64,000 nucleotides of DNA, taken from positions 1 to 64,000 of the forward strand of contig NC_008817.1 of assembly GCF_000015665.1 (NCBI RefSeq). Direction: 5' to 3'. The translations under genes and the position numbers were made by a program. Source of the stretch: Prochlorococcus marinus str. MIT 9515. GTDB taxonomy: Bacteria > Cyanobacteriota > Cyanobacteriia > PCC-6307 > Cyanobiaceae. This document shows positions 1 to 10,372 of this stretch, piece after piece (within the stretch, counting starts at the first letter, position 1; each line of letters starts with the position of its first letter). Below the pieces are notes generated by a model. The model made no database searches. It worked only from the letters and a program-made list of their open reading frames with translations, and had not been told where the DNA came from.

Positions 1-23
1 ATTACGGCAAAAGAATTCATATT

Positions 24-41
24 TTATCCACAGTTTCCACA
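24..41 (+). other. Putative DnaA boxes upstream of dnaN
   Basis: Positions 24-32 read TTATCCACA, a perfect match to the bacterial DnaA box, and 33-41 read GTTTCCACA, one base from the cyanobacterial variant TTTTCCACA. They sit in an AT-rich stretch just upstream of dnaN. Prochlorococcus chromosomes are conventionally numbered from this point, near the predicted origin. Only two boxes are visible inside the window, so any origin would mostly extend to the left of position 1. The origin role is inference. Confidence 0.45.
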
Positions 42-170
42 TACACTACTAATACTATATAAATTAATAATTAGAAAATATATATTTAGATTAATTAGAG
101 AAATTTAAAAAAAATTAATTGCAACAATTAAGAAAATAGCCCTAATATGTAATTAAAGATATGAACACAG

Positions 171-1328
171 ATGGAGATTGTTTGCAATCAAAATGAATTT
201 AATTATGCAATTCAATTAGTTAGTAAGGCAGTTTCCTCAAGACCCACTCATCCAATTCTTGCAAACTTACTTCTGACAGCTGATCAAGGAACTAACAAAA
301 TTAGTTTAACTGGATTTGATTTAAATTTAGGAATACAAACTTCATTTGATGCGACTGTCAAAAAAAGCGGCGCAATTACTATTCCCTCAAAACTTTTAGC
401 TGAAATTGTTAATAAGTTACCAAGTGAAACTCCTGTTTCTCTTGATGTCGATGATAGCTCTGATAATATTTTAATCAAAAGTGATAGGGGTTCTTTTAAC
501 ATAAAAGGTATTCCATCAGACGATTATCCAAATTTACCTTTTGTAGAAAGTGGGACATCTTTGAATATCGATCCAAGTTCTTTTTTAAAAGCTTTAAAGT
601 TAACTATATTTGCTAGTAGTAGTGATGATTCCAAACAATTACTCACTGGTGTTAATTTTACATTTAATTTGAAATTTCTTGAGTCAGCTGCAACAGATGG
701 CCATAGATTAGCAGTTGTTTTAGTTGACAAAAAAGAAAATTTTGATGAAGTAGCAGATCTTTCTTCTAATGAAGATAACTTATCAGTAACTATACCAACA
801 AGATCTTTAAGAGAAATTGAAAAGCTTGTTAGTCTCAGAACTTCAGAAAATTCAATTAAGCTTTTTTATGATAAAGGTCAAGTTGTATTTATTTCTTCTA
901 ATCAAATAATTACTACAAGAACTCTTGAAGGTTCTTATCCAAATTATTCTCAATTAATACCGGATGATTTCTCTAAACTTTTTACATTTAATACAAAAAT
1001 ATTAATTGATTCTCTCGAAAGAATAGCTGTATTAGCCGATCAACAAAGTAGTGTTGTTAAAATTAAATTAGAAGAAAAGGGTTTGGCATTAATAAGTGCT
1101 GATGCTCAAGATATAGGCAATGCAAGTGAAATAGTTCCAGTATCCTATGATTTCGATCAGTTTGATATCGCTTTTAATGTAAGGTATCTCTTAGAAGGTC
1201 TAAAAGTTATTTCAAGTGAAAATGTTCTTTTTAAATGTAATCTTTCTACTACTCCTGCTGTTTTAGTACCAGAAGATAATATTAGTTCTTTTACTTATTT
1301 AGTTATGCCTGTTCAAGTTCGTTCCTAA
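171..1328 (+). CDS. dnaN: DNA polymerase III beta subunit (sliding clamp)
   Basis: The protein has 385 residues, the usual length for a bacterial beta clamp, which encircles DNA and tethers the replicative polymerase in the cytoplasm. It opens with MEIVCNQNEF and shows the three-domain beta-clamp pattern, including TDGHRLAV near residue 177 and the conserved C-terminal core YLVMPVQVRS (family usual: Y.VMPMR.). The ATG start at 171 follows an AT-rich leader containing DnaA-box-like sequences. The next gene starts 2 nt after its stop, suggesting cotranscription with the downstream PRC-barrel gene and purL. Identification is firm. Confidence 0.98.
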   Translation: MEIVCNQNEFNYAIQLVSKAVSSRPTHPILANLLLTADQGTNKISLTGFDLNLGIQTSFDATVKKSGAITIPSKLLAEIVNKLPSETPVSLDVDDSSDNILIKSDRGSFNIKGIPSDDYPNLPFVESGTSLNIDPSSFLKALKLTIFASSSDDSKQLLTGVNFTFNLKFLESAATDGHRLAVVLVDKKENFDEVADLSSNEDNLSVTIPTRSLREIEKLVSLRTSENSIKLFYDKGQVVFISSNQIITTRTLEGSYPNYSQLIPDDFSKLFTFNTKILIDSLERIAVLADQQSSVVKIKLEEKGLALISADAQDIGNASEIVPVSYDFDQFDIAFNVRYLLEGLKVISSENVLFKCNLSTTPAVLVPEDNISSFTYLVMPVQVRS

Positions 1329-1329
1329 T

Positions 1330-2037
1330 TTGAAATTACCAAAAGAATTTTTATTAAGCGAATTATTAAGCCATAATGTAAAAGGTAATGCAACTCTTAA
1401 TTATGGCATAGGAGAAAACGTTTGGATGCATCCACCCGTTCATCGAATATTAGGTTGGTACTCTCGTCCGTCAAATTTAGATTTAAAACGCAATGTTTGG
1501 AAATTAAATCAAATAAGTCAAATAATTGATAATGATATTTATGTAAAAGGAGTTCCAGCAATTTCAGATTTGGCTACCTTGAATAGATTTCCTAATTTGA
1601 TAGAAGCTAATTTAGTAAATTCAGAAGGTTCAAAGATAGGTGTGATAGCAGATTTTTTATTTGAAATTAAAACTGGTAACATCAAGTTTTATTTAATTTC
1701 GCGTTCTAATCCCAGAATTCCTGGATCAAGCCGATGGAAATTAAATATACAAAATATTGTTGATCAGCAGCCTGGTTTGGTTTTTTGTTCATGTGTTTCT
1801 TTAGATGATTTGCCTTTGATTAAATCAAGTTTGAAATATCAGTTTTTAAAAAAAGGAAAAAAAATATTTGATCGCTTTGATGAATTTAAAAATACCGCAA
1901 CTAATAGATTAGAAAATTGGCTGGAAGAAGATGAAGATATAATCCAAAAAGAAGAATTTAATCGAAATAGTTTTTATAATAAAGATGATGAAATAAGATC
2001 TTTCAGAAATAAAAGAGAAGATGACCCTTGGATTTAA
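1330..2037 (+). CDS. PRC-barrel domain protein, conserved cyanobacterial hypothetical
   Basis: A 235-residue protein starting at TTG (1330), directly after the dnaN stop. The middle (about residues 85-140) has the beta-rich pattern of a PRC-barrel, for example EANLVNSEGSKIGVIADFLF followed by a second strand set ending in FYLISRSNPRIPG. The C-terminal quarter is charged and probably disordered (LEEDEDIIQKEEF). No signal peptide or membrane segment is visible. PRC-barrels occur in RNA-processing and photosystem assembly proteins; the specific function here is unknown. Conserved placement between dnaN and purL is what I recall for Prochlorococcus. The start could also lie a few codons further in, but no ATG is nearby. 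Confidence 0.8.
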   Translation: MKLPKEFLLSELLSHNVKGNATLNYGIGENVWMHPPVHRILGWYSRPSNLDLKRNVWKLNQISQIIDNDIYVKGVPAISDLATLNRFPNLIEANLVNSEGSKIGVIADFLFEIKTGNIKFYLISRSNPRIPGSSRWKLNIQNIVDQQPGLVFCSCVSLDDLPLIKSSLKYQFLKKGKKIFDRFDEFKNTATNRLENWLEEDEDIIQKEEFNRNSFYNKDDEIRSFRNKREDDPWI

Positions 2038-2040
2038 CTA

Positions 2041-4380
2041 ATGATAGATTCTTTAAATAATTATAATTATGATGTTAATGATTCACTTAAAGTTGAAAAT
2101 TTAACAACCGAAGATTATGAAGAGATATGTAAAAGATTAGGAAGAAAACCTAATAGAACAGAATTAGGAATGTTTGGAGTTATGTGGTCTGAACATTGTT
2201 GTTATAGAAATTCAAAACCATTATTAGCTAATTTCCCTACTACAGGGAAAAATGTTTTGGTAGGTCCAGGTGAAAATGCTGGCGTTATTGATGTTGGGAA
2301 CGACCAGAAACTTGTTTTTAAAATAGAAAGTCACAATCATCCTTCAGCAATTGAACCTTTTCAAGGAGCTGCAACAGGCGTTGGTGGGATTTTAAGAGAT
2401 ATTTTTACTATGGGTGCCAGACCTATAGCAGTATTAAATTCTTTAAGATTTGGTAATCTTGATAAATCATCTAATATTTCTTTATTACGCGGAGTCGTTT
2501 CTGGGATATCTCATTATGGCAATTGTGTAGGTGTTCCTACTGTTGGAGGAGAAATATATTTTGATGATAGTTATTCAGGTAATCCTTTAGTTAATGTCAT
2601 GGCTTTAGGTCTATTGGAAACCGATGAAATTGTTTGTTCAGGGGCAAAAGAAGTTGGTTATCCTGTTTTATACGTAGGAAACACAACAGGAAAGGATGGA
2701 GTAGGAGGTGCTAGTTTTGCTAGTTCGGAACTGAATACTAATTCTTTAGATAATAGGCCCGCAGTACAAGTCGGTGATCCATTTATTGAAAAGAGTCTTA
2801 TTGAAGCTTGTCTCGATGCTTTTAAAACAGGAGATGTAATTGCGGCTCAAGATATGGGTGCTGCGGGATTAACATGTAGTAGTGCTGAAATGGCTGCGAA
2901 TGGAGGGTTAGGGATATCTATAAACTTAGATTTAGTTCCTGCTAGAGAGAATGATATGACTGCTTACCAGTATTTATTATCCGAATCCCAAGAAAGGATG
3001 TTATTGGTTGTTAAAGAAGAAAAATTAAATATTCTCATTGAGCAATTCAAAAAGTGGGGACTCTTTGCAAATGTTATAGGCGAAGTAATTTCAAAAAAAG
3101 AAGTTATTATTTCTCAAAAAAATCAAATAGTCGCTCAAATTCCCACTTCTGCTTTATCTGATGAAACTCCAATTAATATTCATAAAGTTATTAAAGAACC
3201 TCCTGATTATTTACAAAAGAAATGGAAATGGTCTGAAGATGAATTGCCTATTATTACTAATAATAAAATTTTATCTTTTAAAGATAAAAAACAATATTCT
3301 TTATCTGAAATTATTTTAAATCTTTTATCAAACCCTTCAATTGCTTCTAAAAGTTGGATTTATAAACAATATGATTCGCAAGTGCAATCAAATACTGTTT
3401 TCAAACCTGGGGAAGCTGATGCAGCTTTACTAAGACTTAGAGCGCAAGATGAAAGAAATAAAAACAATAATTTTTCTGGTGTAGCTGCTTCTGTAGATTG
3501 CAATAGCAGATGGGTTTTGTTAGACCCTTATAGAGGAAGTATTGCAGCCGTCGCAGAATCCGCAAGAAATGTAAGTTGTGTCGGTGCTGAGCCTTTAGCT
3601 ATAACTAATAATTTAAATTTTTCATCACCCAATACTGAGATAGGATATTGGCAACTTTCATCAGCATGTGACGGAATTTCTAAGGCTTGTATCGCTTTAG
3701 AAACCCCTGTTACAGGAGGAAATGTTTCTTTATATAATGAATCCAAAAATAAAAATAATCAAGTAACCCCGATATATCCTACGCCTGTTATTGGAATGGT
3801 AGGAAAAATTCAAAATGTAGATAAAGCTGTAAGTTCAGGATGGAAGAATATAAATGATCAAATTTGGCTGATAGGTTCATATAGATCAGAATCGTCAATT
3901 GGAGGAAGTTCTTATTTAGATTATTTTCATGGTTTAATTACAGGAAGACCTCCTAAAATTAATTTGCAAGATGAAAAATATTGTCAAACTTTTTTAAGAG
4001 ATGCAATTTCAAAAAATTATATTTCATCCTCTCACGATATTAGTGATGGCGGTTTAGCAATCGCTTTATCAGAATGTTGTATTTTGTCTTCTAAGGGTGC
4101 AAATATTCAGTTAGAAGAAAAAAATGCTCGTAAGGATAATATCTTGTTTAGTGAGGGAGGTTCAAGAATAATTTTTTCACTCAATAAAATGGAAGAGACA
4201 AATTTTTTGAATTTTGTCAGCATTAACAATAAAAATTTTGGTTCTAATATATACGTAAAAAAGATTGGATTTGTTTCTGAAGCAAACCTTACTATTAACG
4301 TTCAAGATGAAGAACTTTGTAATCTAAGGGTTGATGAATTAGCCGAAAAATTTAATAATAGTATTTCCAACAGCTTTTAA
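2041..4380 (+). CDS. purL: Phosphoribosylformylglycinamidine synthase subunit PurL
   Basis: A 779-residue small-type PurL, the synthase subunit that converts FGAR to FGAM using ATP and ammonia supplied by PurQ, with PurS as third partner. Signature elements are GVMWSEHCCYR with the catalytic His at about residue 52, and SHNHPSAIEPFQGAATG around residues 97-112 (metal and nucleotide binding). A second half-domain carries TGGNVSLYNES near residue 560. Its length shows it is not the fused 1,300-residue form, so purQ and purS must be elsewhere. It starts 3 nt after the upstream gene and is followed 47 nt later by purF, giving a short purine operon. Confidence 0.97.
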   Translation: MIDSLNNYNYDVNDSLKVENLTTEDYEEICKRLGRKPNRTELGMFGVMWSEHCCYRNSKPLLANFPTTGKNVLVGPGENAGVIDVGNDQKLVFKIESHNHPSAIEPFQGAATGVGGILRDIFTMGARPIAVLNSLRFGNLDKSSNISLLRGVVSGISHYGNCVGVPTVGGEIYFDDSYSGNPLVNVMALGLLETDEIVCSGAKEVGYPVLYVGNTTGKDGVGGASFASSELNTNSLDNRPAVQVGDPFIEKSLIEACLDAFKTGDVIAAQDMGAAGLTCSSAEMAANGGLGISINLDLVPARENDMTAYQYLLSESQERMLLVVKEEKLNILIEQFKKWGLFANVIGEVISKKEVIISQKNQIVAQIPTSALSDETPINIHKVIKEPPDYLQKKWKWSEDELPIITNNKILSFKDKKQYSLSEIILNLLSNPSIASKSWIYKQYDSQVQSNTVFKPGEADAALLRLRAQDERNKNNNFSGVAASVDCNSRWVLLDPYRGSIAAVAESARNVSCVGAEPLAITNNLNFSSPNTEIGYWQLSSACDGISKACIALETPVTGGNVSLYNESKNKNNQVTPIYPTPVIGMVGKIQNVDKAVSSGWKNINDQIWLIGSYRSESSIGGSSYLDYFHGLITGRPPKINLQDEKYCQTFLRDAISKNYISSSHDISDGGLAIALSECCILSSKGANIQLEEKNARKDNILFSEGGSRIIFSLNKMEETNFLNFVSINNKNFGSNIYVKKIGFVSEANLTINVQDEELCNLRVDELAEKFNNSISNSF

Positions 4381-4427
4381 TAATGAATAAATATTTGCAA
4401 TTGTTTAAAATTCTCAGAAATTAAATT

Positions 4428-5888
4428 ATGTGTGGAATTGTAGGGATTGTTTCTTCTGATGATGTAAATCAACAAATTTACGATAGTCTTTTGCTTCTTC
4501 AGCATCGAGGACAAGATTCTACCGGCATCGCTACAATGGAGAATACTATTTTTCATATACACAAAGCTAAAGGATATGTGAATACAGCTTATAGAACTAG
4601 AGATATGAGAAATTTAGTAGGAAAAATTGGGTTAGGACACGTTAGATACGCAACTAAAGGTACAGCAGAAAGTGTTGAAGAAGCACAACCATTTTATGTA
4701 AATGCACCATATGGAATAGTTTTAATTCATAATGGTAACCTTACCAATACAAGAGATATAGAGAAACAATTATTTAATGTTGATAAACGTCATACAAATT
4801 CTTCGAGTGATACAGAAATGTTGTTAAATATATTTGCAACTGAATTGCAAGAACAAATACGTACTAAAGAATTACAGCCAGAAATTATTTTTAATGCAGT
4901 TAAAAATTTACATAAACGAATTCAAGGATCTTATGCTTCAATAGCACTTATATCTGGTCATGGTTTATTAGCTTTTAGAGATCCTTTTGGCATAAGACCT
5001 TTAGTAATTGGAAAAAGAATTTCTCAAAGTAATCAAAAAAATGAGTGGATGGTAGCAAGTGAGTCATTAGTCTTAGAAAATAATGATTATGAAGTTGTTA
5101 GAGATGTGGAACCAGGTGAGGCAATTTTTATAACTCAAAACGGTGAATTTTATTCTAAGCAATGTTCAGAAAATCCTAGCCTTTTTCCTTGTGCATTCGA
5201 ATATGTTTATTTAGCAAGACCTGATTCAGTGATGAATGGAATATCAGTTTATAAAGCTCGTTTAAAAATGGGTGATTATTTAGCAGAAACAATTAAGAAG
5301 ACGATAAACTCTGGAGAAGTTGATGTTGTAATGCCTATTCCTGACTCTTCTCGTCCCGCTGCAATGCAAGTAGCTAGACAGTTGGGTATAGAATATAGAG
5401 AAGGATTTTTTAAAAATAGATATGTTGGTAGAACTTTTATAATGCCTGGACATCAAAAACGTAAACAATCAGTAAGGCAGAAGTTGAATGCTATGAGTAC
5501 AGAATTTAAAAATAAAAATGTATTAATAGTCGATGATTCTATAGTTAGAGGGACAACATCAAAACAAATAGTTCAAATGGCAAAGGATGCTGGAGCGAAT
5601 AAAGTTTTTTTTACTTCAGCTGCTCCTCCAGTTAGATTTCCTCATGTTTATGGAATCAATATGCCTAATAGGGATGAATTAATAGCTCACGATAGGACAA
5701 TAGCTGAAATCGCAAAAAAGCTTGAAATTGATAATCTTGTTTATCAAAGTGTTGATAATTTGAGGAAATCTATTATTAATGATTCCTCAGTCAAAGATTT
5801 AGAGATGAGTTGTTTTACAGGTTCTTACGTGACGGGAACTGTAAATCATGAATATTTAAAATGGGTTGAAAATGAATATAAATCATAA
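4428..5888 (+). CDS. purF: Amidophosphoribosyltransferase
   Basis: A 486-residue enzyme for the first committed step of purine synthesis, PRPP plus glutamine to 5-phosphoribosylamine. It begins MCGIVGIV, placing the Ntn-type nucleophile Cys directly after Met, with no propeptide. The glutaminase domain contains QHRGQDSTGIAT and GHVRYATKG. The PRPP site VLIVDDSIVRGTTS lies at about 365-378. The tail has SCFTGSYVTG, resembling the Cys-rich tail of the Fe-S form, but with only one of the two closely spaced cysteines, so the cluster is uncertain. It follows purL by 47 nt on the same strand and is convergent with the topoisomerase gene. Confidence 0.97.
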   Translation: MCGIVGIVSSDDVNQQIYDSLLLLQHRGQDSTGIATMENTIFHIHKAKGYVNTAYRTRDMRNLVGKIGLGHVRYATKGTAESVEEAQPFYVNAPYGIVLIHNGNLTNTRDIEKQLFNVDKRHTNSSSDTEMLLNIFATELQEQIRTKELQPEIIFNAVKNLHKRIQGSYASIALISGHGLLAFRDPFGIRPLVIGKRISQSNQKNEWMVASESLVLENNDYEVVRDVEPGEAIFITQNGEFYSKQCSENPSLFPCAFEYVYLARPDSVMNGISVYKARLKMGDYLAETIKKTINSGEVDVVMPIPDSSRPAAMQVARQLGIEYREGFFKNRYVGRTFIMPGHQKRKQSVRQKLNAMSTEFKNKNVLIVDDSIVRGTTSKQIVQMAKDAGANKVFFTSAAPPVRFPHVYGINMPNRDELIAHDRTIAEIAKKLEIDNLVYQSVDNLRKSIINDSSVKDLEMSCFTGSYVTGTVNHEYLKWVENEYKS

Positions 5889-5891
5889 ATT

Positions 5892-8333
5892 TTAATTTAA
5901 AAGATTATCTAGACTGGAACAATTTTCAAGAAATTCATCTTTTTCTAAATTGAGAAAATCAACATTAAGTATATTTTTATTAGGTTTAGAAGAAAATTTG
6001 GTTAAATTTATTCTTGCAGATTTATTTTTATTTGTCTCAAAATCGATATATTGATTATTTGTTAGAACTTTTATAAAATGATCATTATTAAGTTGAATTT
6101 TTTCGTTAATATATCCTAATTTTGAATTATAAGAATTATAAACTTCGTTAATTTTCAATTCAAAAAATTTGCCTTTATTTGATATCAAATAAAGTAAATC
6201 TTTCTCTTTACTTTTACAGCAAGAAACTATTTGTTCTTTAGGTAATAGATTTACTAATAATATTCCCTGTGATTGTTTGCTACTTGGCTTTAAATATTCA
6301 TTAGATAAATTAAATTTAAAAATTCTACCAATAGAAGTAAGTATTATTATATTTTCTTCTTGGCTATAAATAAATGAATCAATAATTTTTGTAGAATTTT
6401 TCAACTTTGTAATGGAAAATATTCTAGTACTTCTAATCATATCTTTATCTAATAAAACTTTTTTAAATTTTCCATCTGAACATATAATGCAAATATAATT
6501 TTCTAAGTTACTGTCTAAATCATGAAAATTTATAATTTCTTTTGGATTTATATTTCCTAAAATTTTGTTATCTAATTTATAGACATTATTAATTATAGAT
6601 TTCCAATTTATTTGAAGAACTTTACCCGAAGAGGTTACTCCTATGATTCTTAAACTCTTTTTAATATTACATATGAATTTTTGAACATTTTTATTTTCAA
6701 TAAATTTATTTTCTTGATCTAATAATTTTTTGTAATTATAGTAAATTAATTTTTTAAAATAAAATCTATTATCTATTGATATTTTTGCGTCTTTAATTAT
6801 AAGATCTTCTAATATTTGATTATTAATAGTATCTAATTCTTCAGATTGATTAATATCTTTTAAAATTTTTGTTTTTCTTTTTACATTAAATTTTTTCTTT
6901 AATTCAATTAGCTCTTTAATTAAAGTTTCAAGTAATAAACTTCTATTATTTAGAAGAGTACTAAGATATTTCTTTTTCTCAAAAAGTTGATTAATTTCAT
7001 TCTCTACCTGTTTTTTTTCTAAATTTGTCAATTTTTTAAGCGGCATGCTTAAGACTGCATCTGCTTGTTTATTACTGAGGTCAAGCTTTGGTATTAAAAT
7101 TGATTTCGCCTCAGAAACATTTTCTGAGTTTTGAATAATCTCAATTATATTTTTTATATTTTTAGTTGCTATTGAAAATCCTTCTAATATTTCAAGTTTT
7201 TCTGATGCAATTTTTAGAAAATATTTTGTTCTTTTTCTAATTGTTTCTTCTCTAAATTCTAGAAAATAATTTAAATATTTTCTTAGGGTAAGTTGTACGG
7301 GTTTGCCGTTTACTAAAGCTAATAATATTGCTCCGAAATTTGATTGTAATGTTGTTTTTTTGTATAAGTTTGATATTACAATTTCAGGATTAGAATCTTT
7401 TTTTAATTCAATAACTATTCTCATTCCATCTCTATCACTTTCATCCCTAATATCAGATATTCCATCAATCTTTCCAATATTTACTAATTCAGCAAGTTTT
7501 TCAATCCAACCGGCTTTACTAATTTGGTAAGGAAGTTCTGATATTATTAGCGCATTTCTTTTATGCTTTCCTTTCCCTAAATTAATTTCTTCACTTTTAA
7601 TAACACCTCGTATTGTTATGGATCCTCTTCCCTCTAGGTAAACATTTTTAATTCCATTATTGTAAAGTAATTCTCCTCCTGTAGGAAAATCAGGTCCTAA
7701 TATGATTTTAGATAATTTTGAGTCGCTAATATCTTTATCTCTTATTAGTGCAATTAAACCATCAATAATTTCACCCAAATTGTGTGGAGGAATATTTGTA
7801 GCCATCCCAACGGCAATGCCCGATGATCCATTTAATAATAAGAATGGTAATTGGGCAGGTAATATATCTGGTTCTTTTTGTGAGCCATCAAAGTTATTTG
7901 AGTAACTAACTGTATCAGTTTCAATTTCTTGAAGAAAACACTCATGAGCTATTGGTGCCAGACGTGTTTCGGTATATCTCATTGCAGCTGGTGGATCATT
8001 GTCAACTGATCCAAAATTCCCATGACCATCAAGAGTGGGATATTTTGTTGAAAAATCTTGAACCAACCTAACTAAGGCTTCATAAACTGCTTGATCTCCA
8101 TGAGGATGATATTTTCCTAGTACATCTCCAACAACTCTGGCACATTTCCTAAATGGTCTATCTGGAGTAAGTCCTAATTCATGCATTGCGAAAAGGATCC
8201 TTCTTTGGACTGGTTTCAAGCCATCTCTAGCATCAGGTAATGCACGTCCTACTATCACGCTCATCGCATACTCTAGATAGGAACGTTGCATTTCTTCTTG
8301 CAGCGAAATGGAAGTGAATTTTTCCTTAGTCAT
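5892..8333 (-). CDS. Type IIA DNA topoisomerase subunit A (GyrA/ParC family, ParC-like)
   Basis: An 813-residue subunit that cuts and rejoins DNA in gyrase or topoisomerase IV. The catalytic tyrosine is in [10 protein letters not shown], Tyr120 by my count. The N-terminal winged-helix region has [13 protein letters not shown] and GKYHPHGD. The C-terminal beta-pinwheel is Lys/Asn-rich and degenerate. I see no intact GyrA box (QRRGGKG), only a weak SSKQSQGI at the corresponding place, which favours a topoisomerase IV-like (parC) role over wrapping gyrase. A true gyrA should exist elsewhere. It is convergent with purF, with a 3-nt gap. Confidence 0.9.
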   Translation of the reverse strand: MTKEKFTSISLQEEMQRSYLEYAMSVIVGRALPDARDGLKPVQRRILFAMHELGLTPDRPFRKCARVVGDVLGKYHPHGDQAVYEALVRLVQDFSTKYPTLDGHGNFGSVDNDPPAAMRYTETRLAPIAHECFLQEIETDTVSYSNNFDGSQKEPDILPAQLPFLLLNGSSGIAVGMATNIPPHNLGEIIDGLIALIRDKDISDSKLSKIILGPDFPTGGELLYNNGIKNVYLEGRGSITIRGVIKSEEINLGKGKHKRNALIISELPYQISKAGWIEKLAELVNIGKIDGISDIRDESDRDGMRIVIELKKDSNPEIVISNLYKKTTLQSNFGAILLALVNGKPVQLTLRKYLNYFLEFREETIRKRTKYFLKIASEKLEILEGFSIATKNIKNIIEIIQNSENVSEAKSILIPKLDLSNKQADAVLSMPLKKLTNLEKKQVENEINQLFEKKKYLSTLLNNRSLLLETLIKELIELKKKFNVKRKTKILKDINQSEELDTINNQILEDLIIKDAKISIDNRFYFKKLIYYNYKKLLDQENKFIENKNVQKFICNIKKSLRIIGVTSSGKVLQINWKSIINNVYKLDNKILGNINPKEIINFHDLDSNLENYICIICSDGKFKKVLLDKDMIRSTRIFSITKLKNSTKIIDSFIYSQEENIIILTSIGRIFKFNLSNEYLKPSSKQSQGILLVNLLPKEQIVSCCKSKEKDLLYLISNKGKFFELKINEVYNSYNSKLGYINEKIQLNNDHFIKVLTNNQYIDFETNKNKSARINLTKFSSKPNKNILNVDFLNLEKDEFLENCSSLDNLLN

Positions 8334-8420
8334 TAAATAGGCAAGTTACAGTGTTCGTTGGTAAACTAAATTAAGATTAATAGGTAAATAAATATTTTCC
8401 AGTATAAATATTGAGGAATT

Positions 8421-9275
8421 TTAATTTATTTTTGTTCTTGCAATAAATATTTCTTCTTTAAGTTTGTTATTTTCAAACAGTTTTTCAGTAGAGTTTTGTA
8501 GTTTTTCACCCCAAAGCTGTTCTTTTCTATAGTTATATTTAACGTAATTAGGTTCTTTTATTAAAGCTTTTTTTGCGAGAAAAATTGCTTCATTAATATC
8601 TTTAATACTTAAGCATGATGCAAGTGCTAATAGTGGTTCTGCGTTTTCTTCTATAGATATAGCTTTTTTGAAAGAGATAATAGAAAGATTTATATTATTC
8701 AATTCATAATATGCTAGTCCTTTATTATTAATCGCTTGCCAAAAATCTTTTTTAATTTCAATTGCTTTGTCAAATTCTTTTAAAGCTTTTTCATAATCTT
8801 TTTCCATCAAATATATGTTTCCTAATTGAAAAATGGCGTTAAAGTTTTCGGGTGCGATTTGAATACCTAATTCTAAAGAAATTTTTGCTTTTTTAATTTT
8901 TGCTTGTTTTAAATATATAGCGCTTTTTGCGAAATATATTTCACTCATTTTAGGATTAATTTTTTGAGCATTATTTAGTGAATTAAAAGCGTCTTCATAC
9001 AATTCGTTTGCTGTTTGTGCTTCAGCAAGAATCAACCATAAATTTTCATTTTTATCATTTATCTTGACAGCTAATTTTGCAAAATTAAGACTATCTTTGA
9101 TTTGACCAAAATATAAAAGTTGATATGCCTGTTTGCCAATTGATAAAGCTTCTTGTTCTAGATGTTTTGCATCAGGGAAATGATAATACGGGACTAAAGC
9201 TCTTAAATTTTGGGTATTAAAAATGTGGCAACTTATTATTGAAAAAAATAATAATTTTATGAAAGATTTTTGCAT
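8421..9275 (-). CDS. Exported TPR-repeat protein
   Basis: A 284-residue protein with a hydrophobic N-terminus (KLLFFSIISCHIF, about residues 8-20) that looks like a signal peptide. From about residue 48 it is a run of tetratricopeptide repeats, with typical positions such as AIFQLGNIYLMEKDYEKALKE and AINNKGLAYYELNNINLSI. TPR arrays mediate protein-protein contacts; no partner can be named. The gene lies 4 nt downstream of queG on the - strand and probably shares its transcript. It is in the cell envelope or thylakoid lumen if the signal peptide is real. Confidence 0.8.
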   Translation of the reverse strand: MQKSFIKLLFFSIISCHIFNTQNLRALVPYYHFPDAKHLEQEALSIGKQAYQLLYFGQIKDSLNFAKLAVKINDKNENLWLILAEAQTANELYEDAFNSLNNAQKINPKMSEIYFAKSAIYLKQAKIKKAKISLELGIQIAPENFNAIFQLGNIYLMEKDYEKALKEFDKAIEIKKDFWQAINNKGLAYYELNNINLSIISFKKAISIEENAEPLLALASCLSIKDINEAIFLAKKALIKEPNYVKYNYRKEQLWGEKLQNSTEKLFENNKLKEEIFIARTKIN

Positions 9276-9279
9276 GTTT

Positions 9280-10224
9280 TTATTCTTGTTTGAGAATTGC
9301 TTTTATATTTCTTTTCCACATCCAAGGTTTGATTCTCTTTAGAGTACTTCCTTGAAGATTTTTTTTCCATTTTTCTTCATCCCAACTTAATGAGTCAATA
9401 TTCAGATTTCTTATCCATTTTCTTGGAGCAGCTTCAATACTTTTGTTGAAAGGAACTCTTTTATTCCAAGGACATACATCTTGACAAATATCACAACCAG
9501 CAACCCATCCATTTAAATTTTTTTCAATGTAATCTGGCAACTTTTGAGCTCTATTTTCTATAGTATGATACGCGATACATAAATCAGAATTTATAACAAA
9601 AGGTTCTGTTATTGCATTTGTTGGACATTTTTCAATACATTTTTCACATTTCCCACAAAGAGATTGGGATGAATTATCTGGAGTAAAATCTTTAGTAAGA
9701 ATTATAAAACCTAATGTTAACCATGATCCATATTTCTTATTTATAAGATTACTATTTTTTCCTACCCAGCCAAGACCTGCTTCTTCTGCCCATGCTTTTT
9801 CTAAAAGAGGAGAGGTATCAACACAAATTCTCCACTTGCAATCTGGAATCTCATTATTAATCCACTTACCTATATTTTTTAACTTTTTATAAATGACTTT
9901 ATGGTAGTCTTCTCCCTGGCCGAATTTCCCAACTTTAAATTTTGTTTTTTCTTTTTGCTCTTCATTTAAATAATTAAAACCAACTGTTAAAACACTTTTT
10001 GCTCCATTTAATAATGATTCAATATTTTTCCTTTTTTCAGCTTCCATCCATTTCATTTCTCCATGGTAATTTTTTTCCAACCATCTTTCTAATGCTATAG
10101 TTCTCAACTTTAAACGAGAACTCCCGGGGATCGATGCTATCGCTGAAACCGCAAATCCTTCAGAAATTGCTCTTTTTTTTAGCTCATAACTTAATTCATC
10201 TTTGTTTTGAATAATTTCTTTCAT
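9280..10224 (-). CDS. queG: Epoxyqueuosine reductase
   Basis: A 314-residue enzyme for the last step of queuosine formation in tRNA, reducing epoxyqueuosine with cobalamin and Fe-S clusters. Two 4Fe-4S motifs are visible: CGKCEKCIEKCP (Cys190, 193, 196, 200) and Cys244, 247, 251 in CDICQDVCPW, with Cys216 between. The probable catalytic Asp is in CVDTSPLLEK (Asp136). The C-terminus is short, lacking the HEAT-like extension of longer homologues. It is the first gene of a two-gene - strand unit with the TPR protein and is divergent from the DUF502 gene. Confidence 0.93.
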   Translation of the reverse strand: MKEIIQNKDELSYELKKRAISEGFAVSAIASIPGSSRLKLRTIALERWLEKNYHGEMKWMEAEKRKNIESLLNGAKSVLTVGFNYLNEEQKEKTKFKVGKFGQGEDYHKVIYKKLKNIGKWINNEIPDCKWRICVDTSPLLEKAWAEEAGLGWVGKNSNLINKKYGSWLTLGFIILTKDFTPDNSSQSLCGKCEKCIEKCPTNAITEPFVINSDLCIAYHTIENRAQKLPDYIEKNLNGWVAGCDICQDVCPWNKRVPFNKSIEAAPRKWIRNLNIDSLSWDEEKWKKNLQGSTLKRIKPWMWKRNIKAILKQE

Positions 10225-10372
10225 AGCTTTATTATGATTTAGATTGGAAAAAAATGTTATCCTTAAAAGCAGAAAACTAATAAATTTTTTTAATTTATAA
10301 AAAGAAACATATCCCTTTCAAGTAAAACTAGTTAAATTATTAGTAAAATGAATAAAAATAGGTACTTTAATT

